Shown: positions 1-5,350, counted from the stretch's first letter. The stretch is 11,226 nt of DNA from Saprospiraceae bacterium (GCA_015494245.1 WGBN01000379.1:1-11226), one strand, 5' to 3'. Notes: generated by a model not told the origin, from the sequence alone. A program made the numbers and translations.

Positions 1-405
1 ATCGGTAAGCCCCGGACGAACGCTAAGGACTTTTCGCTGTTCGGGGCTGTAATGCTGCACATAGCGGGGCACTTCGGGCCGGGGGCCGACGATGCTCATA
101 TCGCCGCGGAGGATGTTCCACAACTGAGGGAGCTCATCCAATTTGTAGCGGCGCAAAAAACGCCCCACGGGCGTAATGCGCTTGTCGGCACCCACGGTGA
201 GCAGGCCTTTGCGGTCAGACCTGGCGTACATGCTGCGAAATTTTAGCAGCTGAAAGGGCTTGCCATGACGGCCAATGCGGGTTTGACGATAGAAGACGCC
301 TCCCTTCGAACTCAGCCCGACGCTCAGGGCGAGGAGCAGGAAGAGAGGCGAAAAAACGATGAGTGCAGAGCCGGCTGCGAGAACGTCAAAAATGCGCTTT
401 GCCAT
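1..405 (-). CDS. Bacterial sugar transferase (PglC/WcaJ-type phosphoglycosyl transferase), C-terminus cut by window edge
   Basis: The visible 135 codons run from ATG at 405 to the window edge. The family transfers a sugar-1-phosphate from a nucleotide sugar to undecaprenyl phosphate, the first membrane step of capsule, O-antigen or glycan assembly. Visible are the N-terminal MAKRIFDVLAAG start followed by a hydrophobic segment (about residues 8-28), the FYRQTRIGRHGKPF stretch, LKFRSM, and the core KLDELPQLWNILRGDMSIVGPRPE block, all hallmarks of PF02397. The start immediately before KRIFD matches the short (about 200 aa) PglC-like form without the extra N-terminal membrane helices of WcaJ. 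Its own -7 box lies 4 bp upstream. An aminotransferase of the kind found in such clusters lies about 3 kb upstream on the same strand, with the metal cluster between. The identity of the family is firm; the sugar substrate cannot be read from sequence. Confidence 0.93.
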   Translation of the reverse strand, partial: MAKRIFDVLAAGSALIVFSPLFLLLALSVGLSSKGGVFYRQTRIGRHGKPFQLLKFRSMYARSDRKGLLTVGADKRITPVGRFLRRYKLDELPQLWNILRGDMSIVGPRPEVPRYVQHYSPEQRKVLSVRPGLTD

Positions 406-417
406 GCGGCAAAGATA
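406..417 (-). promoter_or_regulatory. Bacteroidota -7 box of the sugar transferase gene
   Basis: On the minus strand TATCTTTG (417-410) fits the Bacteroidota consensus TAnnTTTG and is followed by only CCGC before the ATG at 405. The expected transcription start coincides with the start codon. A -33 TTG is not clear; TTC lies 19 bp upstream of the box. Confidence 0.55.
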
Positions 418-447
418 AAAAGTCTGCCGGCAGGGTGAACAGTTTTT

Positions 448-795
448 TTACTCAAAGGGCTTGTCGCTGTACTCAATTTTGCCAACTGTAAAGCCCCCGT
501 CTTCGACTACTTTGGCAATCTCCTTTTTGCCGGGCTTCTGCTCGACAGGTGTAGAGAGGTATGCCAGGCCTTCTTTGAGCTGGATATCCACCTTGTCCAC
601 ACCGGCCAGTTGAAGCAGGTCCTGCTCCATGCCGTAAGCGCAATAAGGGCAGGCCAGTCCGAAGATCTCAACCTTGATGTAAACGCGCTGCTCCTCCTGA
701 GGCGCCTGGGCATTTGCCGAAAGGATAGAGAAAAAAAGGCTCAAAAGGACAAAAACCAAATTGACCGGTAAAGTGCTTTTCAAAAACGATTTCAT
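448..795 (-). CDS. Exported heavy-metal-associated (HMA/MerP-like) domain protein
   Basis: The 115 aa product starts with a typical signal peptide (MKSFLK, then a hydrophobic core, ending SANAQA near residue 31), so it should be periplasmic. The mature part is one HMA fold: beta strand VYIKVEIFGL, metal motif C49-P-Y-C52 followed by a helix (YGMEQDLLQLAGV), then VDKVDIQLKEGLAYLS and a final helix-strand ending GGFTVGKIEY. Family members carry Cu(I), Hg(II) or Zn(II) on the two cysteines. The usual GMTCxxC is altered to GLACPYC. It starts 12 bp after the stop of the upstream beta-barrel gene, so the two are almost certainly co-transcribed. It is the last gene of the metal cluster. It probably hands metal between the outer-membrane protein and the inner-membrane transporter; that role is inference. 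Confidence 0.85.
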   Translation of the reverse strand: MKSFLKSTLPVNLVFVLLSLFFSILSANAQAPQEEQRVYIKVEIFGLACPYCAYGMEQDLLQLAGVDKVDIQLKEGLAYLSTPVEQKPGKKEIAKVVEDGGFTVGKIEYSDKPFE

Positions 796-807
796 GGGAA
801 GTGAGTT

Positions 808-1593
808 TTAGTGAAGAAGAAAGCGCGTACCCAGCAGGACGACATAGCGGGTTTTGTTGCTATCAATGATGTTGAATCGCGTCCGGAAGAGTACGGGAAT
901 TTGGAAGCTGGCTTCGAAGAGTATTCTGCGCCCGGGGATAAATTGAATGCCCGGGGAAAGAAAGAGGGTGTGCAAATCGAGAGGAACCAAGTAGGAACCA
1001 TTGAGCTCGAGCAGGGTGTTGAGTTGTTTTTGCGGATATTTTGGCGGCAGCAAGGGAAGACTGACGCCAAAATTGTACAAAAAGCGGTCGGCAGCCTTGC
1101 GCGAAGTAAACACATAACCAAAATCGCTGTACAGCCCTATGGACGAGGAAATTCTGCCTGCTACAAACCCGACATAAGTCTGATGAATGCCTGCGCCTAT
1201 GGGCGGCGAAGAGAGGGTATTTCCGCTGGGAAAGGTATGCTGCACTTTGGCGAGTATGCGGAAGGTTTTTGCCCTGCCATCCCTTTTAAAAATCTGGTAT
1301 TTGGCAAAGACGGAGGCATCGGTCAAGCCCGAAGCGGCTTCAGCTTCGCCGGGCTTGACGTATTTGAAGGGAAGGATGCCTCCGACTTGAAATTTGGGCG
1401 AGATGTTGTAGGGAATCCCCAGGGGTTGCACGTAAACAAAGCCCTCTTCTTTGAGGATGAGTTTGCCAAAGGTGCGCAGGCCATTGCCCTCCAGGCCGAG
1501 CATGACAGGCGTACCGGTGAGAATGGGCGGCCCCTGGGCAAAACCCATACCTGTGAGGAATAGCGCGATGAGCAGGCAAAATGTTTTATTCAT
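808..1593 (-). CDS. Outer-membrane beta-barrel protein of the metal cluster
   Basis: The 261 aa product has a signal peptide (MNKTFCLLIALFLTGMGFAQ, cleavage likely after AQ) and then alternating hydrophobic/polar strands with aromatic girdles. Examples are KFQVGGILPFKYV, DASVFAKYQIFKR, FRILAKVQHTFPSG, IGLYSDFGYVF, LLELNGSYLV and ILFEASFQIPV. It ends with YVVLLGTRFLLH, a plausible outer-membrane insertion strand. It resembles small transporter-like barrels of the MetA-pathway/DUF type found beside metal transporters in Bacteroidota, but I cannot assign a named family with certainty. It stands 12 bp upstream of the HMA gene. It is separated from the GDCCVxC gene by a 347 bp segment with palindromes, and no clear TAnnTTTG promoter is visible directly upstream. 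A 16-bp inverted repeat, ATGAAC-AGTA-GTTCAT, lies at 1609-1624 in its leader. Confidence 0.75.
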   Translation of the reverse strand: MNKTFCLLIALFLTGMGFAQGPPILTGTPVMLGLEGNGLRTFGKLILKEEGFVYVQPLGIPYNISPKFQVGGILPFKYVKPGEAEAASGLTDASVFAKYQIFKRDGRAKTFRILAKVQHTFPSGNTLSSPPIGAGIHQTYVGFVAGRISSSIGLYSDFGYVFTSRKAADRFLYNFGVSLPLLPPKYPQKQLNTLLELNGSYLVPLDLHTLFLSPGIQFIPGRRILFEASFQIPVLFRTRFNIIDSNKTRYVVLLGTRFLLH

Positions 1594-1605
1594 TTTGAGT
1601 TGTGT

Positions 1606-1949
1606 TTTATGAACAGTAGTTCATTAACGTTTTTGGGTAGCCTACATCATGAGGCCTGCCCGCTGGTGGGTGAGCGCAGCCGAACTCTCCCCCAGCCCCT
1701 GAAAGAGTGCCCTCCCGCCTCTTTTCGGAGTTCGGGTGGTCAAACTGGACCAACTAAAACCCGCGGAAACCCGCACAATCCGCGTCATCCGCGTTCTATT
1801 AAGGCCTAATAGCCAATAGAACGCGGATGACACGGGTGCAGCGGATTTTCGCGGATTTAGCCAGTTCAACTTGATAGCCTGTCTTTCGATGGAAACAGGC
1901 AGCCCAAAACTTAATGAACCATTCATTGTTAATGAACCATTTATGAACA
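1606..1949. mobile_element. Candidate MITE-like insertion between metal-cluster genes
   Basis: This 347 bp gene-free stretch separates two parts of the metal cluster. A 10-bp direct repeat TTTATGAACA occurs at 1606-1615 and 1940-1949. Just inside are inverted ends GTTCATTAAC (1619-1628) and GTTAATGAAC (1928-1937). The middle is a large imperfect palindrome. There is no transposase gene. The structure (flanking direct repeat, terminal inverted repeats, internal palindrome, ~325 bp) is that of a miniature non-autonomous element. The right repeat overlaps the stop codon of the GDCCVxC gene. The repeats are short and AT-rich, and a second TTAATGAACCATT copy nearby (1911-1923, 1929-1941) shows that local duplication could also explain part of it. 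Confidence 0.35.
1743..1866. repeat. Large imperfect inverted repeat built of CGCGGAT-type words
   Basis: The centre is a perfect 16-bp-arm hairpin, TCATCCGCGTTCTATT (1785-1800) against AATAGAACGCGGATGA (1815-1830), with a 14-nt loop. Pairing continues outward with gaps through the CCGCG-rich flanks to AACTGG (1743-1748) against CCAGTT (1861-1866). Similar degenerate CGCGGAT/ATCCGCG repeats are, from memory, common between genes of environmental Bacteroidota. No U-tract follows, so it is not a standard terminator. Confidence 0.8.
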
Positions 1950-2171
1950 ACAGCAGTCTCCGGAGCTTTCTCCCGCCTCTTTTTGCTGGATGGGCGGACA
2001 GGGAACGCTGCCGTAAGAGCAATAGACGCAGCAATCTCCCTCCTTGGGCTTGAGGAGTTCTTTGCAGTTCTCACAGACGTAAAAGAACTGACAGGCCTCG
2101 GTGGGCATGGTCTCCTCTTTTTGATGGCCGCAGTGAGGGCAGGTGATGACGGATTGGAGTTGAATTTCCAT
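1941..2171 (-). CDS. GDCCVxC-domain cysteine-rich small protein of metal-resistance loci
   Basis: The 76 aa soluble protein contains twelve cysteines. An N-terminal CPHCG (C11, C14) and CENC (C33, C36) look like a zinc-ribbon-type site. They are followed by the diagnostic GDCCVYCSYGSVPCPPIQ block (C47, C48, C51, C58). Proteins with this block are typical companions of mercury and arsenic genes and sometimes carry selenocysteine; here all positions are plain cysteine codons. Its biochemical job is not established; metal binding is likely from composition. It lies 35 bp downstream of merTP and should share its transcript. Odd point: after the normal end of the conserved block the protein has an extra tail ending GDCCCS, and its stop codon sits inside the direct repeat that bounds the insertion-like element. 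The tail may therefore have been altered by that event. Confidence 0.85.
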   Translation of the reverse strand: MEIQLQSVITCPHCGHQKEETMPTEACQFFYVCENCKELLKPKEGDCCVYCSYGSVPCPPIQQKEAGESSGDCCCS

Positions 2172-2206
2172 TGGACTTGGTTTTACAGTGGTTGACGTGA
2201 ATGTGC

Positions 2207-2818
2207 TTATTCATTGGGCGCTTCAGAGATGCCGGTGATGGTGTAGCCGGTTTCTCCGATGGCTTCTTTGATGTCTTCTATGCTGGTTTGCGAGGGGTCG
2301 AATGTTACCGTGGCATTGCCTTCTTTATAGGAGGCATCCACTTTAAAAACCCCTTTGAGCGGATTGACAGCCTGACGGATGTGCTCTTCGCAGCCCGTGC
2401 AGGTCATGCCTTCTATGCCGATGTAGAGCGTTTGCACCCCATCGGCATCGGAAATGACGGGAACTGCTTTTTCCTGCTTTGGGTAAAAAGCAGCCGAGTA
2501 GTAGGGGAAGGCCGTCATGGCCAGGGCAAAGACCGTCATCATGCCGAGGAAGAGGCGCGATTGCAGGAAGGAAGGCTTCTCAGAAGCCTCGCACTGGCAC
2601 CCCACTTCCTTCTTGGGCTTGAGCGTTTGATACCAGGCAAAGCCGAGGGCCAATACCGTAAAGCCGATGAGCCAGGGCCTGAAAGGCGTCAGCCAGGAAA
2701 AAGAAGAGGCCATGCCGGCGGCGCCGGAGATGAAGGCGATGAGCGGCACGATGCAGCAGAGAGAAGAAGCCAAAGCTGTCAGGATGCCGAGACCGATGAT
2801 TTTTTTGTTGTCTTTCAT
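2207..2818 (-). CDS. merTP: Mercuric transport protein MerTP (MerT-MerP fusion)
   Basis: The 203 aa product combines a MerT-like inner-membrane part with a C-terminal MerP-like HMA domain. The first hydrophobic segment carries the paired cysteines ASSLCCIVPL (C21, C22) expected to take Hg(II). A second segment is PWLIGFTVLALGFAWYQ. A cytoplasmic-type loop holds C74-Q-C76, and a third segment (about 87-108) precedes a linker. The HMA domain (about 130-200) has the classic GMTCTGC motif (C140, C143) and ends GETGYTITGI. Such fusions are the usual form in Bacteroidota. The gene starts 11 bp after the arsR stop and is followed by the GDCCVxC gene, forming a tight operon under the ArsR operator. 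No mercuric reductase accompanies it in the window, so specificity for Hg(II) rather than another soft metal is likely but not proven. Confidence 0.92.
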   Translation of the reverse strand: MKDNKKIIGLGILTALASSLCCIVPLIAFISGAAGMASSFSWLTPFRPWLIGFTVLALGFAWYQTLKPKKEVGCQCEASEKPSFLQSRLFLGMMTVFALAMTAFPYYSAAFYPKQEKAVPVISDADGVQTLYIGIEGMTCTGCEEHIRQAVNPLKGVFKVDASYKEGNATVTFDPSQTSIEDIKEAIGETGYTITGISEAPNE

Positions 2819-2829
2819 GAGGTGTTTGT

Positions 2830-3210
2830 TTAAAAGTAAACCACATTGTTTTCAATCTGCTCAAAGAAGGGCGCAAACAACTCTTCATACTCGGGGGTGA
2901 GGGAGTAAAAAATCGTTTGCCCCTTGCGCTCGGGCCGGATGAGTTGCCTGTCCCTCAGCTTTCTGAGGTGCTGGGAAATGGCGGATATGCTCATGTCCAA
3001 AATGTCACTGAGGTCGCAAACGCAGAGTTTGGACTCGCGTTGAAGCAGGAACAAAATTTTCAGCCTGACGCTATTGCCCGCGAGGCTGAGTGCGTTGGCG
3101 AGCTGGGAAAAGGAAGCTTCCAACTCGCTTACTGTCTGCTTGCAAGAAGCAATTTGCTCTGCATCTGCCTGCAGGCGGATGCAGGTGGTCGGTTTGTTTT
3201 TCTCTTTCAT
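2830..3210 (-). CDS. ArsR/SmtB-family metal-responsive repressor
   Basis: The 126 aa winged-helix repressor has a helix-turn-helix around residues 64-90 (LCVCDLSDILDMSISAISQHLRKLRD) and a wing RKGQTIFYSLT. Candidate metal ligands are C63 and C65 in the LCVCD box of the recognition-helix region, the classic ArsR/CadC site, plus N-terminal C10 (TTCIRLQAD) and C23. This resembles a CadC-like N-terminal contribution to a thiolate site. Family members leave DNA when thiophilic metal binds. It is first in the operon with merTP 11 bp downstream. A 20-bp palindrome overlaps its promoter, so autoregulation is expected. The ATG at 3210 is the only reasonable start, and it lies just 4 bp after the -7 box. 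Confidence 0.93.
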   Translation of the reverse strand: MKEKNKPTTCIRLQADAEQIASCKQTVSELEASFSQLANALSLAGNSVRLKILFLLQRESKLCVCDLSDILDMSISAISQHLRKLRDRQLIRPERKGQTIFYSLTPEYEELFAPFFEQIENNVVYF

Positions 3211-3214
3211 AAGG

Positions 3215-3246
3215 CAAAGATAGGGGTGTTTGTTTATTTTAGCAAA
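3215..3246 (-). promoter_or_regulatory. Promoter of the arsR-merTP operon
   Basis: On the minus strand, TTTG (3246-3243) and TATCTTTG (3222-3215) are separated by 20 bp, a good Bacteroidota -33/-7 pair. Only CCTT separates the -7 box from the arsR ATG. Confidence 0.75.
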
Positions 3247-3255
3247 TGCTAAAAT
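3236..3255. promoter_or_regulatory. ArsR operator palindrome
   Basis: ATTTTAGCA (3236-3244) and TGCTAAAAT (3247-3255) form a perfect 9-bp-arm palindrome with an AA centre. It covers the -33 element of the arsR promoter, so bound repressor would block RNA polymerase. The location just upstream of arsR and the TTAGCA...TGCTAA form suit an ArsR-family site. Confidence 0.75.
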
Positions 3256-3295
3256 GATTTTTTAAGAAAAGAATAACATTTGGGGTACTCAGAAC

Positions 3296-4492
3296 TCAGA
3301 CTTTCAACATGACCTCACACACCCGTTCGACCTGTTCATCGGAGAGGTCGTAATAGACGGGCAGGGTAATTTCCCTTTCGTAGAAGCGGAAAGCATTGGG
3401 GTAATCGTCCATGCGGTAGCCTCTTTGGCGGTAGGCGCTGAGCAGGGGGAGGGGTTTGTAGTGTACATTGACGGCTACGCCGGCTTCGAAGATGCGCCGG
3501 ATGAGGGCATTGCGTTCTTTTTCGCCTCCGCTGCTCATGCGGAGGAGGTAGAGGTGGTAGGAAGTTTCGCGTTCTTCATCGCGGTAGTGGGGCGTTTGCC
3601 ATTGGGGGGCCGGTTGCAAATGGCGGTCATAGGCTTCGAAGATTTGGCGGCGGCGCGGCAGAATGTGGCTGGTGTATTTTTGGAACTGTGTCAGGCCTAT
3701 GGCTGCCAGCACATCCGGCATATTGCACTTATAGCCCGCATCTATGACGTCGTACTCCCAGGCATTTTTTCCGAATTTGGCCAGGGCATCCTTAGATTGG
3801 CCGTGCAGGGAGAGGGTGTTGAGGGTTTTGTAGATTTCATCATTGTCGAAGGGCTCCGGCCAGTTGAGAGAGATGGCCCCGCCTTCGGCTGTCGTCAGGT
3901 TTTTGACGGCGTGAAAGGAATAGACCGCGGCATCGCTTTGAGAAGCTGCGGGAGCGCCCCGGTACCGGGCACCGAGAGAATGGGCTGCATCTGTGATGAG
4001 AGCTATGCGCCCCAGGGCTTCCTGACGTTCATTGGCAGGCCGGAAGAGGTGTTTAGATGCATGGATGAGCTGCTTCAGTCCCGCGTAATCTACGGGCAGG
4101 CCTCCCAGGTCCACGGGCATGATGGCTTTGGTGTGCTCGCTGACGGCTGCCGCCACAGCCTGAACGTCTATACAGGCATCCAAAGGGTTGATGTCCACCA
4201 TCACGGGTTTAGCTCCGCAGTGAACGACTACATTGGCCGTAGCGCAATAGGTATAGGCAGGCACAATGACCTCATCGCCCGGGCCAATGCCGAGCCAGCG
4301 GAGCATCAATTCCATGCCCGCAGTGGCCGAAGAGACGCAAATTGTTCGTTTTACACCACTGAAATTTGTCAGCTGGTTTTCAAATTCTTTTGTTTTCGGC
4401 CCCGTGGTAATCCAGCCCGAGCGCAGGACTTCGCCCACTGAGGCGATGATATCCTCGTCTATATGAGGGGGAGAAAAGGGGATTTGCTTCAT
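3296..4492 (-). CDS. DegT/DnrJ/EryC1/StrS-family PLP-dependent sugar aminotransferase
   Basis: The 398 aa product is full length for the family, which converts keto-sugars on nucleotide carriers to amino sugars for polysaccharide or glycan synthesis. Visible landmarks are SGWITTGPKTKEFE near the N-terminus, SSATAGMELML (about 54-64, PLP phosphate region) and GDEVIVPAYTYCATANVV. These are followed by ITDAAHSLGARYRG with D168 and H171, and YSFHAVKNLTTAEGG with the Schiff-base lysine K197. The C-terminal half holds the usual substrate-specificity region and ends LSDEQVERVCEVMLKV. Close to the PglE/ArnB/WbpE types, but the substrate cannot be called. Its stop is 85 bp from the arsR start. Together with the sugar transferase at 1-405 it suggests an amino-sugar containing surface glycan. 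No TAnnTTTG box is seen upstream; a minus-strand terminator hairpin lies 64 bp before the start. Confidence 0.93.
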   Translation of the reverse strand: MKQIPFSPPHIDEDIIASVGEVLRSGWITTGPKTKEFENQLTNFSGVKRTICVSSATAGMELMLRWLGIGPGDEVIVPAYTYCATANVVVHCGAKPVMVDINPLDACIDVQAVAAAVSEHTKAIMPVDLGGLPVDYAGLKQLIHASKHLFRPANERQEALGRIALITDAAHSLGARYRGAPAASQSDAAVYSFHAVKNLTTAEGGAISLNWPEPFDNDEIYKTLNTLSLHGQSKDALAKFGKNAWEYDVIDAGYKCNMPDVLAAIGLTQFQKYTSHILPRRRQIFEAYDRHLQPAPQWQTPHYRDEERETSYHLYLLRMSSGGEKERNALIRRIFEAGVAVNVHYKPLPLLSAYRQRGYRMDDYPNAFRFYEREITLPVYYDLSDEQVERVCEVMLKV

Positions 4493-4555
4493 GAGAGATT
4501 ATTGTAAATCCTTGATTTTCAGTTGATTACCCGGTGGGAAAGCTGCTCTATGGGC

Positions 4556-4590
4556 AAAAAAAAGAGCCGCGCCCCCTGCGCGACTCTTTT
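4556..4590 (-). terminator. Intrinsic terminator on the minus strand upstream of the aminotransferase gene
   Basis: Read on the minus strand, AAAAGAGTCGCG (4590-4579) pairs with CGCGGCTCTTTT (4571-4560) around a 7-nt loop, and a run of eight T follows (4563-4556). The single non-Watson-Crick position is U-G in minus-strand RNA but C-A in plus-strand RNA, which favours function on the minus strand. It could end a transcript from the right or act as an attenuator ahead of the aminotransferase. Confidence 0.65.
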
Positions 4591-4651
4591 GACTAAATCC
4601 CATGAACATATTTACACCTTAAATTTTTTTGCAAAAAAGTGCAAAAAAAAC

Positions 4652-4683
4652 TTGCTTCGTATTGGAAAGAACCCTTATCTTTG
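4652..4683 (+). promoter_or_regulatory. Bacteroidota-type promoter in the intergenic region
   Basis: TTG (4652-4654) and TATCTTTG (4676-4683) are 21 bp apart. The predicted start is near 4688. The nearest long gene on this strand starts 700 bp away beyond a terminator, so the promoter appears to serve a short transcript. Confidence 0.6.
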
Positions 4684-4687
4684 CAGT

Positions 4688-4790
4688 ATCCTACCTAGTT
4701 ATCCCGTGAACTGCTTTTTAGCAAGTTGAATCCTGTGAACAATTTTCTGAACTTGGAGGGCTGATTTCCCAAATCAGCCCTACTTTTTTT
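4688..4790 (+). ncRNA. Candidate small RNA of about 100 nt (promoter plus terminator unit)
   Basis: A good promoter precedes and an intrinsic terminator closes a ~103 nt segment. It has a first stem AACTGCT/AGCAAGTT with one bulge around 4710-4728, then the terminator stem. It also contains two GTG-started frames of 7 and 9 codons (4706-4729 and 4735-4764), the second ending inside the terminator stem, so a leader-peptide arrangement is an alternative. I recognise no known RNA family here. Confidence 0.4.
4757..4790 (+). terminator. Intrinsic terminator
   Basis: AGGGCTGATTT (4757-4767) pairs perfectly with AAATCAGCCCT (4771-4781) around a CCC loop and is followed by ACTTTTTTT. This is a textbook plus-strand terminator. 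Confidence 0.85.
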
Positions 4791-4864
4791 AGTTGGTTTC
4801 GTTTGTGTGTGTGTTTCTGAACTTGAAGGTGCATCTTTGTTGCTCATGAGCATAATAGAAGCGT

Positions 4865-4889
4865 GCCCCCGTGGGGTTGGGGGCCCCGC
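4865..4889. repeat. GC-rich hairpin with two competing foldings
   Basis: GCCCCC (4865-4870) can pair with GGGGGC (4879-4884). Alternatively GTGGGG (4871-4876) can pair with CCCCGC (4884-4889), with one G-T wobble. The two stems exclude each other. No U-tract follows. Confidence 0.5.
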
Positions 4890-4961
4890 TACTACTAACA
4901 AATTATAATCCCATGAACAAAATATTCTTGGTCGCAGCTGATACCGTTTTCAAAAGGGGAA

Positions 4962-4989
4962 CCAACCCGTCTTCCCCAAGACGGGTTGG
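4962..4989. repeat. Perfect 12-bp hairpin with CCCC loop
   Basis: CCAACCCGTCTT (4962-4973) and AAGACGGGTTGG (4978-4989) pair perfectly. An upstream GGGGAA (4956-4961) can instead pair with TTCCCC (4972-4977), giving a mutually exclusive fold. It lies inside the 33-codon frame 4913-5014. No U-tract follows on the plus strand. Confidence 0.75.
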
Positions 4990-5277
4990 CGCTTCAACAA
5001 ATACAATCTCATGAAATGGTATCAAAAGCGAATTTAAATCTTGTCAAAATCGGCTCCATTTCTTTAAATTTGAGCCCTCATCCATCTCCTCTTCTGCCTT
5101 TACTTTCTTTTCACGGTACAAATGTGCAGCGAGATGTAGCTGTAGGCAAGTACAAATTTTTGGCTTTGTGAATGAATTTTTTAAAGAAGATTTTACTCAA
5201 GTCATTGATTAACAGCAAGTTATGACACAAAAAAGCCACACATTTGTGAATAAAAAATAATTTTTCTGCCGCTCATT

Positions 5278-5309
5278 TTTTTCACTTTTCAATCAAAAAA
5301 AGTGAAAAA
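5278..5309. repeat. AT-rich 12-bp inverted repeat upstream of priA
   Basis: TTTTTCACTTTT (5278-5289) is the reverse complement of AAAAGTGAAAAA (5298-5309), separated by 8 nt. It could be a weak bidirectional terminator or a regulatory site about 45 bp before the priA -33 element. Confidence 0.5.
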
Positions 5310-5350
5310 GGGGGCAAAAAACTCTTCACGGCCCGATTTAGCGCGGCAGG

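Larger units (their letters stand above)
4595..5016 (+). repeat. Five dispersed AATCCCATGAAC-like motifs alternating with hairpins
   Basis: Copies are AATCCCATGAAC (4596-4607), TATCCCGTGAAC (4700-4711), AATCCTGTGAAC (4729-4740), AATCCCATGAAC (4907-4918) and AATCTCATGAAA (5005-5016). Each ATG/GTG opens a tiny frame: 4602-4622 (6 aa), 4706-4729 (7 aa), 4735-4764 (9 aa), 4913-5014 (33 aa), 5011-5037 (8 aa). Hairpins lie at 4560-4590, 4757-4781, 4865-4884 and 4962-4989. A second direct repeat, TTTCTGAACTTGRAGG, occurs at 4744-4759 and 4814-4829. Confidence 0.6.

Noticed and set aside
424..433. CTGCCGGCAG as a terminator for the metal cluster
   Set aside because: A 10-bp palindrome with no room for a loop; a few T follow but the stem would be too short.
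811..1563. Long plus-strand reading frame (250 codons)
   Set aside because: It lies opposite the beta-barrel gene, whose product has a signal peptide and barrel strand pattern; the opposite frame has no recognisable domain.
1642..2034. Minus-strand frame of 130 codons across the gap in the metal cluster
   Set aside because: Low-complexity arginine-rich translation running through the palindrome and into the GDCCVxC gene in another frame; no start signal or family resemblance.
3425..4441. Plus-strand frame of 338 codons
   Set aside because: Antisense to the aminotransferase gene, which carries all family motifs; no domain in the opposite frame.
4688..4790. tRNA or known riboswitch
   Set aside because: No cloverleaf, no anticodon arm and no CCA-compatible acceptor stem; no riboswitch core that I recognise.
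5215..5310. Replication origin near priA (AT-rich, TTGTGAATAA)
   Set aside because: No set of DnaA boxes (TTATCCACA-like) and no dnaA or dnaN neighbours; AT richness alone is not enough.
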